DNA of 64,000 bases from Balanoglossus misakiensis (Eukaryota; Hemichordata), in the NCBI GenBank assembly GCA_040954595.2, contig CM082577.2:2976001-3040000 (forward strand), in the 5' to 3' direction. The notes below the pieces were generated by a model. The model worked only from the letters and a program-made list of their open reading frames with translations. It was not told the DNA's origin and did no database searches. Each line of letters starts with the position of its first letter. Position 1 is the first letter of the stretch. This document shows positions 35,595-50,500 of the stretch, piece by piece. The translations under genes were made by a program, and so were the position numbers.

Positions 35595-38500
35595 CTAAAA
35601 TGTTGAAACGACAAAAATATTATTTTCCATCATGGTATAGCCTACTAAATATTCAAATCCAACACAATGCATTGATCATAATTGGCGTAACTAACAACAA
35701 AGTTGAATTCGGTAAACATTTACACGCAAACATGGCATGGGTTGGTCTTTGAACGCTCAACCGAATCACAAAGTTCCCACTATGTTGCCAAAAACTAATT
35801 TACATTAAAATATGAACTTACTGATTCCACAGAGGTCGCCCTGCCAGTTGGACGCACACATGCACGTGAATCCACCCAATTCGTCGACGCATACGCCACC
35901 GTTCAAGCAAGGGCTGCTGGCACAGTCGTCAAAATCTGAACAGACGATAAGACAATATGGATGTCAGGACTGAAGCCTCGTTCAACACGTGAAGTACGCG
36001 CGTGAATTCCAATGTCTACCAGACGCTCTCGAAATAACGACCAGTATCTACATACACGGTAATAATTGCTACACACTTGTAAATTTTCGTATACATACCT
36101 CGCTCGCAATATTCGCCAGCCCAGCCTGGTTGACACTGGCAGACGTATCTGCCCTCAGCGTCAATGGACGAACAGATGGCAGCGTTTCTACACTGGTGGT
36201 CCACACACATACCAACATCTGAAGACAACAGGGCGAGAAAAATATATGAATAAACATATATGGTAATTGGGCCCGATGCTAACTCAAAATCACAAACCAA
36301 TAGAAATTTTCTTCGCTATTTTAAATTGAGTGTCGAAATTTTTCGAAATTACACCAACATGTCCCGTTTTCTGGTGTATAATATATAGAGAGATTAAGTT
36401 CAGCAGCACGTTTATGAATGTAAAAAGTTATTTGGTTGTTAGGTGAGGGTTAAGCGAAAAAATATATGAATTAAGGGACTCACATTGCTCACAGAAGTCG
36501 CCTGTGTAGGCCAGTGGACAGACACACGCGATCTCGCCCAGGGGAAGTGTAATGCATGTTCCGCCGTTATGACAGCGTGGCACGTTGCTGAGGCAGTTAG
36601 TCACAACACCTGTGAGATGAGATGAAATCATCGATTAGTATAAACTTATAAGGAACCAGCAACTCTCCATATTGATTTAGAAACCTTCAAAAATTACACT
36701 CGAATAAAATTCCTGGCATCAAAACGTTATAAGTATACTAATTTGGGAAGATCGTCTCTACAGCAAGATATAGAAAGTACAAGAAAATCTATCAGGATGA
36801 ATACAAAACGTACCTATATCGCAGTTTGTGCCGGATATACCGGACGGACACCTACAGAAATATCCGCTCATGTTATCGTCGTGGCACGTACCGCCATTCA
36901 TACACGGGTTGCTGAAACACGCATCGCCTGTAAATCAAAGTCATACAATTTTATTTAGCGGCATCTTACAAAACAAATGAAATTTACAGACATGTACATC
37001 TCCCCACAAGGATCCCCATATGATTATTTGAACTCGTGTAGCCCTACTTGCTGGTTTGGAAAGAAGTAACCGGTATCTCATTAGAATATGAACTTACGTG
37101 TTTCGCATAAGTCTCCTCTCCACCCAGCTTCACACACGCACGTAAATTTGTTGATATCGTTGATGCAATAACCGCCATTACGGCAAGGGTTTTCGGCACA
37201 CTCGTCGACTTCTAAAAAAAAATACCAAGTGAACAAATGTCAACAGATTCCGAAATCTTTGAATTTATAAGTTAATCGCTGTAAAGCTCATAGTCTGTCA
37301 ATCAAAAATGGAAAATGTTGTTATTTTTTCTGTCAAGAAACACAATGTTTTAACTAACCATACTCGCAGAACGTTCCTTCGAAACCATCCGCGCAGTTAC
37401 ATTGAGTTCCGCCATTGGCCAAGTCGAGACACGTGGCGCCATTTTGACAAGGCACGGATAGACAACCATACAGAGCTGTTGTGGCAAAGAAAAATGAAAG
37501 CATTCTACTGAATTGTTGCGACAAAAAGGCAGAGATTACAAAATTCTCATTGAAAATCAAGAATTGTCGGAAAATTATACTGGGCGTTCTTATTTCTCCC
37601 TGTGATTCTCTGTACAATGCAATAAAAATCATCCACTTTTCGAACTTACCAACTTCACATCGACTGCCTTCAAAACCAGTTCGACAGAAGCAGGTGAAAG
37701 TGGCCTTTCCTCCAATGCAGGTACCGCCGTTGTCACAAGGGTTTGGCGCGCACGCGTCAATTTCTGTCAAAAGCGGATAAATTCGCGGAGAAAATGGTTA
37801 TTATAACAATAACACTTAAAATGTGCCATTAAGCCAAAGTAAATCACTCTTTCGACAATAAAAAACGTCATACATTGTATATCGATGAGTCACCGTTGTA
37901 AGCGCTAGTTGTGGTAACGTAGTGAAACTATGCCTTTACAAATTGAATCTTCTTAAACCACCAATCAACTGTTGGAAAGGGCAATTATACAAGACCCACA
38001 ACTGACCTGTTTCGCAGAGACTGCCTTCATAGCCTGGTGGACATGTACACGTGTATTGGTTGTTGTACTTGACACAGGTGGCGCCGTTGTGGCACGGACT
38101 GCTGGAACACACGTCATAACCTACAGGCGAAGTCAAACATTGTACCAAGGTTAGTCATATTTCGCTAGCTCAGGTCTAGGTCTGAATACAACCCACAACT
38201 CTGCGGTTAACGACATCTTAAACGGACAAGGGGCCCACAGGTATGGTCTTGTCAATTACTTCATTGTCAATGTTGGTGATTCTTACCTGCTGAGCACTGG
38301 TGATGGTCCACGCCTGGCGGGCATATGCAGACGTGACTGCCGAGGGTATCCAGACAGGTTGCCGTGGGCGGGCACGGGTTGCTGGAGCAGTCGTTGATAT
38401 CTACGGATGGAAGAGGAGTGAAGTGAAGAATCACATATACTCACTGCAAACGTCATCAACTTACAAACTGCGACAGGCTTCGGTTGACGTGCAGAAATGA

Positions 38501-41500
38501 CTTTAGAATTGTCTGAGTTTACTTACTGACTTCGTTCTGACAGTTAATTCCGTCCCATCCTTCGCTACAGACACAGACATACTTATTGATAGAGTTGATA
38601 CAGGTTCCTCCGTTCTGACACGGCGAGCTGGAGCATTCATTGATGGCTGGGGGAGAGAATAGGATGGAGATGAAATGGTGATATTATCAGGACTCATTTG
38701 GTGGACTATCATAATGGCAATTAGGTAGTGAATATATGGACGTAAATTTAACTTTTGAAATAAAAGAAGAGAGAGATGTATCCACTCACTGTCTGATTGG
38801 TCGGTTTCGTACAGCCTGACGGAGAACCCGGCCTCCGTCTTGTCGTAGTCGCTGGTGAATCGAATCCAGCACTCGTTGCCGTCCGTGACGATAGAGGGCG
38901 GCTGGTCATTTCCGGACCAGTGCAGCCGGCGCGAACCGACATCCTGGGCGTCGGCCCAGAGCCCCACGTCCACCCAGTCGTACTTCCACTCCGTGTTGAA
39001 GTCCTGGAACACCACCTGAATGTGCTTGCCGGGGTCGCAGCGGACGATCCAGCGGCAGAACTCGTTGTCGCCGTAGTTGGCGGGATAGTTGGGGGAGTGG
39101 AGTTCGATGGTGCCTTCGTCGGAGATGTCGACCTCGGCAATGCAACCGATTTCTATCAGATTATGGAGAATATCATTGTCAGGTAGTCTTATAATTTCAT
39201 CACTGACTGTATCGAAAATCCTTGCGTGAACTCAGTACCCAATACAAATAATAATGATAATGTCACAAATGTTTTTTTCTCACAAGTGTTCACGTATAAT
39301 GATAATACTAGTATTCCTCATACCTAAATGACAGTTGTTTCCTTGGTAACCTGACGGGCACTGACATCTGTATGATCCGGGCATGTCGATACAGGTTCCG
39401 CCGTTTACGCACGGACTGCTAGCACACTCGTTGGTCTCTGCAAAATGGAACCGTACAACAAACGATCACCAACGCGTAAAAACGTCGTTTGAATCATAAA
39501 CAGACCAAAACACAATAGTTTACGAAACCCTGAATTATACAGACACTGATAAGCTGTGTATTAAAATAAGATGTCTGAAATTACTGAAGTTACGTTTAAA
39601 CAGGAGTTTCTTGCTGTGACGTGTTTTGATAAATTACATTCCCTGAGAAAAGTGACTTGACACGTGTCAGTCACGTGACTTACCTATCTGGCAGAATATA
39701 CCACTATATCCGGGGAGACAGGAACAAGAAAACATGTTGGGTCCGTTGATGCAGGTTCCTGCGTTGACACACGGGCTACTCAAACATTCATTGATGTCTA
39801 CAAAGCGACGAAAAAGATATCCGTGTTAAAGTTTACAGGACTCAACACGGTGGTGTCTTTGGTATATAGAGAATGCCAATGATTTCTTTTAACTCGAGAT
39901 GACTTTCGCACCATCTAAATCATTGAAAGTGGTAAGGATAGTAGAAGTTTTCGATAATGAAAGTTTCAAAATAAAACAAAGAGAATTTGCGTCTTAGACT
40001 AATTACCGGTTTCACAGCGCACTCCAGTCCAACCGGCTCTGCAGTAGCAAGTGTAACCATTGATGCCGTCCGTACACGTACCGCCGTTCAGACATGGGTG
40101 GCGATCACATTCATCGATTCCTGTAGAAAGATGAGGAAGGTTGATTTAGTCATTATTTTGAGAGAGAAAAGACAGGGATTTCCAAAGTCACATCACGTGA
40201 TAAAAACAGCTGTTTCAATAATATATCACAGAGGGCATTCTGCAAACTTACCAAGCTCACATCGTTGGCCAGTGAAGCCTGGTATACAGACACAGGTGAA
40301 GTAGGTCTGACCAGCTTGGTGATTGCACGTTCCGCCGTTCATACACGGACTACTTTGACATAGATTCACAGCTGGGAAAATAACAAAAAAAATATTATGA
40401 TCATTTTAACAGTTAAATATCGAAAGTTAGGCAGAACAATAGACCAAAACAAAAAATTAAGGAAAATACCACTTAAAAAACTAAAGGAATAATATTGAAA
40501 TTTCACGTACCTATTTCACAGGTAAGACCTGTCCAGCCAGGTGTACAGGTACAGGTGTAACTTGAGAAGTGGTTGGTGCAAACGCCACCATTTTTGCAAG
40601 GGTTTGTCTGACATCTGTCGACACCTGCAGAATTATGAAAATGATAAAAGTTAGACACCGGGTCATAAATACATGGCAGTTTCACTTGTTCAGAACTCGG
40701 AGTCTTGTTGTTGACAACACTGCAGAAATGCGAAGAGTAGAAGATATCACATCTCTCCCTTACCGATTTCACAACGATCGCCGGTGTAGCCAGTCATGCA
40801 GGAGCAGGTATATCCGTCAACCTGGTCGTTACAGAATCCGTTGTTCTGGCACGGGTTGCTGGCGCACTCGTTGATGTTGGTCTCGCAGCGAGCGCCGGTG
40901 TATCCCATCACGCAGTTGCAGGTGTAGTGCGTGTTTCCGGTTCCGGCGACGCACATGCCGCCGTTCAAACACGGGTTGCTGGTGCACGGATTGAGAGCTG
41001 GGAACGGGAAGTGAAAATATGAAAGTTGACGACGACTGGGCATAATACATAGACTTGGTTTCCGGACATAATCCGTGTTTCTAATGACAATGCAAATATC
41101 TATATTCGTCTTACCTATCTCACAACTTGCTCCCGTGAAACCCAGAAGACAGCTGCAGCGATAGTAAGTTCCGTAGTTGCTACACACTCCATCATTCAAA
41201 CATGGATTGGGAGAGCACAAGTCAAGGGCTGTGTGAAGAAACAAAATATTTTAGGGAACAATCAACATTCTTCCACAACACATACCAGTAAGTTAGTACT
41301 CGAAAACCTATCACAATGTTTGCGAAAGGTCATTTTACAGATGTTCTATTTTCCCTCATTTCGCTTTGCCTTTGATTATTGTGGTTGGCAGATGAGCAAC
41401 TCGACTTACCTATTTCACAGTAAGTTCCGGTGTAGCCAGTTCGACAGGTGCACTGGAAGTAGGTCTGGTAGTTTGTACAGACAGCACCGTTCTGGCATGG

Positions 41501-44500
41501 ATGAGACAAGCAGTGATCTTTGGCTGCAAAGCAGAAGTGATATACAGTATAGGTTAGCTGACCGTACTCGACTTGCCAAGTGTCGATTTTTACTTTGGTT
41601 TAGATCAAGTTTCAGTGAGGGAATGACTGGTCCTTAGAAAGTCACTGCCTGTAAATTGATCAAAGTTATGCAAGTTGCAAGTTGGCTGTAGTGGACTACT
41701 CACGCATTTCACAATTGATTCCAGTCCATCCAGGTGCACACTCGCAGGCGTAATGTGTGTACAGGTTGAGACAGGTGCCGCCATTTTGACAAGGACCTTC
41801 ACTGCAGGCATCAACAACTTTAATAGAAAACAAGAAAAATATTTTATTTTTTGAAGGAAACTATAATATAGAATACATGTAACTGTCTTATACTTGTACG
41901 TGTGACAGGGAAAAATGGTTGGTTTACATATGTGCTTTTATAGTCCCTCTAGTTATTGCGAATATGTTCCGACGTCAAAAATAAATCAGGCAACGATTGT
42001 GGGGATCACACGAAAGTTCGCGATGCTAGTACATGTACACATTGCGATACGCCTAATGAGACGATGACGTCCAACTTACCAACTTCACAGTTTATGCCGG
42101 ACCACTGTGGCAGACATTGACACTGGTAAGTCAGTCCACTGGCGAGGCAACTACCGCCGTTCAGACACGGGCCGTTGTAACAGGGGTCAAAGACTGCAGA
42201 CGACAAAAAGTGTCAGTTAGCAATCACAAAATATCGAATCTACATATTGCTCCGAAAATTTCAATTAAGAACATAGATATCGTTGTTGCAAAATTTTCAT
42301 AATGCAAATAGGATATAAACAGTCGCTTACCCTCGGTACAAGTTGGTCCCATCCAACCTGATGCGCATGAGCACGTGTAGTAGAAGACGAAGTTGTGGCA
42401 GACGCCACCATTCTGGCAAGGGGAGTTGCGACATGCATCTACCGCTACAAAAAGTGAAATAAAATGACATAGAAAAGTTGTCAAAAACTCATAGCAAATA
42501 TATCAGACACTACGTGTTATTAAATGTTGAAAACTGTAAAAACAGTTGCCTTATCAACGCCGAAACCCACGAGAATTTGAAATAAATCTGAATATGCGTC
42601 AGACTTACGCGTCTCGCAGTTGTTTCCAGCCCATCCGTTTAAGCAAGTGCAAGAATATGAATCCAGCAGGCTCTGACAGGCCCCGCCGTTCAGGCAAGGG
42701 TTCGGCGAGCACAAGTCGACTGCAGTGGAACAATCCAGACCTGTCCAGCCGCGCAGACAACTGCAAGTGTAGAAATTCTGGTAGTTGCTGCAAATGCCGC
42801 CATTTCTACAAGGGTTGGGGTTGCATCTATTGATTGCTGGAGATTGAAATGAGAAAATCATATAATTACCACATTTGTACGTTAAACATGACTGTTATAC
42901 CAGTAACGGTTAGTAATTAAATAACGCTTGCATGTGGCATACCTATCTCACATCTATCCCCAGTCCATCCGAGAGTGCAGGCACAGGTGTACGTCGTCTG
43001 GAGGTTGGTGCATAAACCGCCGTTGAGACACGGGTGAGAAGCGCACAGATCGGTGGCCACTTCGCAGTTCGGCCCCGTCCAACCTTCAGCACAGCGGCAC
43101 AGGTAGTACGTTCGGTAGTTGACGCATTCGCCGTTGTTGAGACATGGGGTACGAATGCACAGATCGATTTCTGTCGGGAGACAAGAAAGGTGATTATTAT
43201 TGTTATATTCTTGTAGAATTAAATTAAAACTTCGCCAAGTTATACAACAGTACGACTTCTATTGAGACATGTGTGCAGTGTACGTACAAGATCCAAATCT
43301 ATATCTATCTGTTACTTACCGATTTCACACAGAGTGCCGGTCCAGCCAGCCTGACACCTGCATTCGAAGTACGTGTAGTGATTGACACACTGTTGTGTAC
43401 CGTGTGAACAAGGGTTACTGGCGCAGGCATCTCTTTCTGTTAAAAGAAAATCCAAATTTTAAATATACAAGGACACGAAGTCCATGGATCATGCACATAA
43501 TCGCTGTTAGTTCGACTAAGTTTCAAAATAATAAAACGCTTCTTCTTACCGAGTTCACACGTCAGACCGACGTATCTGTCCGGACAGGTGCAGGTGTAGT
43601 ACGTTCCGAAGTTGGCACACGCTCCACCGTTCAAACACGGTGGAGTGGAACACATGTCGACCACTGAAACGAAACAGAAAGTGGTTATAGCGACTGTATT
43701 GCCAGATGCTTTCTCGTCCATCTTGCTAGTTGAGACGACACGATTTTTGAATGGTGTCTATATAACTGCTATCGCACATTCCTCTCCCCGTCTCTCTCTT
43801 CCCCCTCTCTCATATCATCGCACACATTTCACTGTACAAGGAACATTGTCATTTCGATAAAGAAACTCCAGGAGCATTGTTAAGGTACTCACGGGTCTGA
43901 CAATTCTGTCCTATGTAGCCCGGCGGGCACTGACACGTGTAATAGGAGTAGTGATTGGTGCAGCGCCCTCCATTGATGCATGGGCTGCTGGCGCATGCGT
44001 TCACCACTGGCCAAGAAAGGGAACAAAATGTTATCAAAACATTGTTGCAAATGTCAGCGTATATGAGAGTAAGTTGTGCCAGTGTTCAATTATATACAAT
44101 TATCATATCCATTGTTTTCATTCATCAAATTTAATCCAACTTACCAGTGTCGCAGTTGTCTCCGGTCCACTGCTGGGGGCATGTGCAAGTGTAGGAAAGG
44201 CCGTTGTTGGTGGTGCAAATTCCGCCATTCAGACAGGGATAGGACTGGCACAGGTTGATAACTGGAAATATAGAGACGGGGACAGGAAGATGAACACACT
44301 GTATCAGTCTGTATGTGTCTGTCTGTCTGTCTATCTATACATGGCACGGGGTGTGTGTTGTTCTGCTTAGGATCTAGATACCTCCTAGGGAACTATGATT
44401 AAGCATACCTTGATCGCAGTTGATTCCAGTGTAGCCAGGTGTACACGCGCAGGTGTAGTATGATACGAAGTTTTGGCAAGTAGCACCATTCCTACACGGG

Positions 44501-47500
44501 CTGTTAAGGCAAAGGTCGACCACTGGAGAAAAGGGGAAAACAGTGTTAAAAGCTCAAGATCATGTCATTGTCATCATGATTACATCTGTTAAAATTAAGA
44601 CATGATAGATGTTAACACCATACCTGTTTCACAGTTTGTTCCCGCGTATCCCTGAAGACACGTGCATGTATAATAGTCGTAGAAGTTATTACAGCTGCCG
44701 CCATTGCCGCACGGATTTCCCACGCATGCGTCGATTGCTGTCGAGGAGTCAGAAGAAAGCAATGATTGGATGTTTCAAAAATTTGTATTAAATCATCAGT
44801 GGGGACAGGTCAGTAAAGTACGGCAGATGTTTATCTGGATGACATGCCGTGTGACCATTTCCACTTTGTTTTAAAACGATATTTCCTCTGTGTTTTAATA
44901 TTTGTGATATGGCAAATGCAGAAAAGGGGTCAAAACTGCAGCATACTTACGGACTGAACAGGTTGGGCCACCCCAGCCTACTGTGCATGCGCAGGAGTAT
45001 GACGTGTAGAGGTTATTGCAAATGCCGCCATTAATACAGGGGCTGCTCAGACATGGATTCATTTCTGGAGAGAAAAAAAACGATGAAATAAAGCGTTGAT
45101 GTCATTTCTGGAGAAAAATGTGTATTCTGAAAACTCCGATTGGTTGATATCAAGCATGATGTATGCAAAGTGGAAGAAATGAATGCGAGAACGAAACAGT
45201 TACTGACCGTTGTCACAGTTACTGCCTGTCCAGCCGGGTGTACATTGGCATTCGTAGTAAGAGTAATAGTTGATGCAACTTCCGCCGTTTCTGCAGGGAG
45301 TCGTCGCGCATGCGTCAACGGCTGTTGGCAAATCGTAGAGAAAGGAGAGTTAAAGACTGCGATGCATCGCATACACACTGATGGAAAGTAGAATTGTATC
45401 GGTCAGAAGAGAGATAAAGTCGATCGAATCCGTGAAGAGTCTCGGTGATGGGCGAACTAGAGATGCGACAGACCACTAACAAAATCACGCATGGCAGGTT
45501 AATTGCTAACGCAACATCATTTTTTTAATAGTTCGATGAAGATCAAAACAGGCTTCTAACAACCAAACGTAGACTCACCAACTTCACAAGTCGGACCAGT
45601 CCATGCAGTACTACAGGTACACGTATGGTGGGTACGGTAGTTGGTACAACTGCCGCCGTTTTTGCAGGGGTAACTGGTGCAGGGATTCATTTCTTGAAGA
45701 AAACGAACACATGACAATTAATCGATGTACAATTGATGGCAATATTACCAATTGGAAGCTTATTTTTAAAGAAACGTAACACAGTACTGCGCATGTTCTA
45801 CATGTCTAACCACAGTGCAAGAAACAATAGATCGTACTATGCGACTTGCTCATAATCACCAGTACTGCGCAGACACGAATACGTATGAGACAGAACTAAA
45901 ACTACAGGTTCAGAACAGTCAATTCACCTACCTGTCGCACACGTGCTTCCAGTCCATCCATCCACACACTGACATGTGAAGTACGTCTGGTGGTTTGTAC
46001 ACTGGCCGCCGTTCAGACAAGGATTCTCAATGCAAAGATCAATGGCTGTGACAATTAAAAAATCATTAATTCTACAAGAACACATACGTACTTTCCGGAA
46101 TAATTACAACATTAAATATAAACCAAGGTTTGCGAAGATGACCAAGTCTTAAACAATACGCGGTAAATAATACATGCATTTCATAATTAGCAATTCGTAT
46201 GTTTCCGTTTGCTTACCGATCCCACAATTGTCTCCAGTCCAACCGCCTTGACAGAAACACGCGTAGTACGTTGCAAAATTTGTGCAGATGCCGCCATTGA
46301 GACACGGATCGGGACTGCACAGGTTGATGACGATGCCACAGCTGGTTCCAGTAAATCCTGGCAAACACGTGCACGTGTAGTAGGATCCGAAGTTCTGACA
46401 GGTACCGCCGTTGAAGCAAGGATTGGCCAGACACAGGTCGATCTCTGGTTGGCCAAAGAAGAAATCACGTTACGGTCACGTGGAATTTGTAGTCGACACG
46501 ATCTTGAAACACATGAACATAATACGACAATTCTGAAGTTAGAAATGCAAAGAAATACTAAGCAATCGCAACTTACCGTTGCCACAGTTTCCGCCGTTGT
46601 AACCGGCTGCACAGTCACAAGTGTAGTACGTGTATCGGTTAATACACTGACCGTTGTTGAGGCACGGTGCGCTTAGGCAGGGGTTCATTTCTGCAAGAAT
46701 GGACACAAAAATTGACAAAAGATATTTATTGCATACTTTAAAACCAGCTGCATGTACATTGTAGCATATCCTGTAAAAGAACATGTACAGTTGTTTGTGA
46801 GAAGTATTTATTTAAAAATATATTTGTTCACCTGTTTCACAATTGGCACCACCCCATCCTGCCTGACACTGGCATGTGTAATACGTATAGTAATTTGAAC
46901 ACTGGCCTCCGTTGAGACACGGGTCATTTCTGCATGGATTCAATTCTGGGAAGCATCAGAAAAAGAACAAAAACGAGTTATGTTAGTGTGCCGTTAGAAA
47001 CGCCTTGTTACAATAATTGTATCTGTAGCAAAGAACACTGCCAACACATTTCAATGTTATTGTTCGTCAAAAGCTTTTGTGGGAGGGTAACTTACCATTC
47101 TCACAGTTGACTCCGCCCCACCCAATCAGACACTGACAAGTGTAGTAGTCATAGTAATTGATACAGTTGCCGCCATTTTGACATGGGCTGTTCACGCAAG
47201 CATCGACCACTGTTGGAAAATTCAGATAAAAGTTAAAGTTTTGCCTTCGGGCAAATGTCGTCCCCCCGGATGGTCATTGATTTGGTGTGGCTACAATTGT
47301 TCATCGAAGATAAACAAGAGGGAGTCTCGTAACACTTACTGCATACCCGGTTACAAGTTCTAGCATGAAATAAATAACCACTATGTGCTAAAATCGCCCA
47401 AGGACAACACCAACAGGCTTACCTTCAGTACAGTATGGACCACTCCACTCCTTCGGACAACTACAAGTATAGTATGTCAAGAAGTTGTTACACTGGCCGC

Positions 47501-50500
47501 CATTCTGGCAGGGGTAACTGAAACACGGATTTGCTTCTGCAAGAGGAAAGGTAATAAAACACTTTGTCAGATTCTAAAAAGTCTTATTCTAGCGCGTTAA
47601 CGTATACAATTATACTAGTCCGATTGCCTGAACGATGGTCTGATTTCTTGTGGCCATATGATATAGTGCTGACACAATACAACCCAATTTGTGATCTGTT
47701 TTATATTGTTGCATCTACCTTAATTCAGTTCAAATGGTACAAGTGGAATTTTACCTTGGTCACAGTTTGTTCCCGTCCATCCACTTGGACAAGTACACGT
47801 GTAATACGTGTAGAAATTTCTACAACCTCCGCCATTCAAACAAGGGTTACTCTGACACGGATTCAGTTCTGAAAGAGAAGACATTTCAAAATGATATCAG
47901 AAAAATGAATCATTATGCATACAACCAAAATTCGACGAAGCCTGTGGTCTAAACAAACAGAACCGATATTCTTACCTATTTCGCAGTTTTGACCTCCCCA
48001 TCCCCGTGCGCATGTGCAGGTGTAGTAGGTGTAATAGTTGTTGCAAACTCCGCCGTTGAGGCATGGCTGATCAGCACACAAGTTAACCTCTGTAAGAACG
48101 GTTAGAAGCCTAGTGAAGTCAAACTAACAGTCTGAGAGCACCACTCACTTAAATATGATCAACATTCAAATTCTGATATATTCCCGCAATGTTGATGTTT
48201 TATTTTCATGGACAACATATACTACGGTTGGCATGCTGTATGAGACAACACGACGGAACACACAGGGTACATACCTATATCACAGTGAACTCCAGTGAAC
48301 TGGCTTGTACAGTAACACGTGTACTTGTTGTGTTCGTTCATGCAAGTACCCCCGTTCCTGCACGGATTGCTTGCACACTCGTTGATATCTGGAAGAAGAA
48401 CACACAAATATTAATGCATCATTACATGGAATATAAGGTATCGACTATTTGTACATACACTACTCTTACATGCGTATTACTATCTGCAATTTGACATTCT
48501 TCCCAACCGGAAAGATCGAAGAGCAGACAATGTCGGGAATGCATCGATTACTAACCTGTGTCGCAGTTGATTCCTGTCCAACCCGCCGTACATGCGCAAA
48601 GATAACTGTTCTGGAGATTTGTACAAACAGCCCCGTTGAGACATGGTTGGTTTGAACACTCGTCAAAATCTGTAATGTGATGAACAACACGTTTAATAGG
48701 ATTCAGAATAGCTGCGTTAGAGGTTAGACATTTGTATGTTTAGCTCCAAGGTACATGCACATCCATGCCGCACAGAATTAATAATATTGTACTAAAGTGC
48801 GCGCTATACATTGTGAAATCAACTATACACGAACAACTGAAGTTTCCTTTACCTAGTTCACAATTGGTCCCAGTCCAACCAGGTACACATCTACATGTAT
48901 AGTGGGTATGGTGATTGACACAGGTGGCGCCATTCACACATGGATTGTCAGCACACTTGTCAATTTCTACAACCAAATTGAAGCAGAGATTATTATCAAT
49001 ACGTTGTGCTTGCTTTTGTAAAACTGTTATGGAAAGGGGCAGATGCTGTTTCCAGTACTCCCACTTGACACCATCAGGAATTTTTTTCAAAGAGTTCGTC
49101 AATTGTCTTACCTGTCTCGCAGTCTTGTCCAGTGTATTGGTAGGTACAGGTGCATGCATAACGACTTGGTGGCACAAGGTTGTAGCAGGTGCCTCCATTC
49201 ATGCATGGTGGATTGAAACACTCATCGATGTCTGTTTCACAGTTGGTGCCCGTCCATCCAAGATGGCAGACACAGCGGTAGTCATTCTGAAGGTCGATGC
49301 ACGTCGCCCCATTCCTGCACGGCACGGTGGCACACTCGTCGGTGTCCACTTGGCAGTTGATGCCGTGCCAGCCAGCGGGGCACTGGCACGTGTAGCCGTT
49401 GACCCGGTCGGTACAGACACCGCCGTTCAGGCAGGGGTTAGCGGCACACTCGTCTATGTCGATTTGGCAGTTCAGTCCCGTGTAACCGGGCGCGCAGGTA
49501 CAACTGTAGGCGGCCTCCAAGTCAACACAGGTTGCTCCGTTCAAGCAGGGACTGCTGCGGCACTCGTCGGTTGAGGTCTCACAGTTGACGCCAGCCCATC
49601 CTGCTGCACACGAACACTGGTAGGCATTGAAGAGATTGATACAGGTTGCCCCATTCAAACATGGAGACAAAGAGCACTCGTCAAAGTCAAGGTCACAATC
49701 TGTACCAGTCCAGCCCGGGGCACAGTTGCAAGTGTAAGCGTTGACGTGGTCCCGACAAACACCTCCATTTTGACAAGGGTTGCTGGCACACTCATCAACG
49801 TTGGTCTGGCAGTTTTCACCTGTCCAACCAAGCAAGCAAGTGCAAACATACCTTCCGACGTAATCATTGCAGGTGCCACCATTCAGGCAAGGACTACTGG
49901 AGCATTCATCTATTTCGATCTCACAGTTGAAACCCCGCCACCCTGTTGCGCAGGTACAGGAGTAGGAGTTTTGCAGATTGTTGCAGAAGCCTCCGTTCAG
50001 GCAAGGTGAGCTGTAACACTCGTCAAAGTCGATGCCACAGTTGTGGCCAATCCAGCCAGCAACACAGCTGCAGGTGTAAGAGTTGATATTGTCGAGGCAA
50101 GCACCCCCATTCAAACATGGTGAGCTCGCACACTCATCAATATCTGAAAATAATTAGACAAATGTTATTAAGTATGTATATCAGATTGACATTTTGTTTA
50201 ATTCTATCAAGATATGTCTTTTAGCACTTTTATGTCTTACCTATTTCACAGTTTGAACCAGTCCATCCTTGGAGACACTGGCAGGTATATCGGTTAATTC
50301 CATCGATGCAAATACCACCGTTGACACATGGATTGTTCAGACACTCGTCAACATCTGGAAAAGTAAGGGCATGGTTGAAAGATTCAATACAACAATGTTA
50401 AGTTCGATGACCACCTTTAAAAGGCAGAGACATTTACAATAAAAATTGACCAAATGATTGAGCATATATATTAGTGGCATGACTTCCACTTACTTGTTTG

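Noticed and set aside
38748-39140. Ser/Thr/Pro-rich minus frame over the second CUB
   Set aside because: It is a shifted frame of the GC-rich CUB exon; the true frame gives an intact CUB with fitting splice sites.
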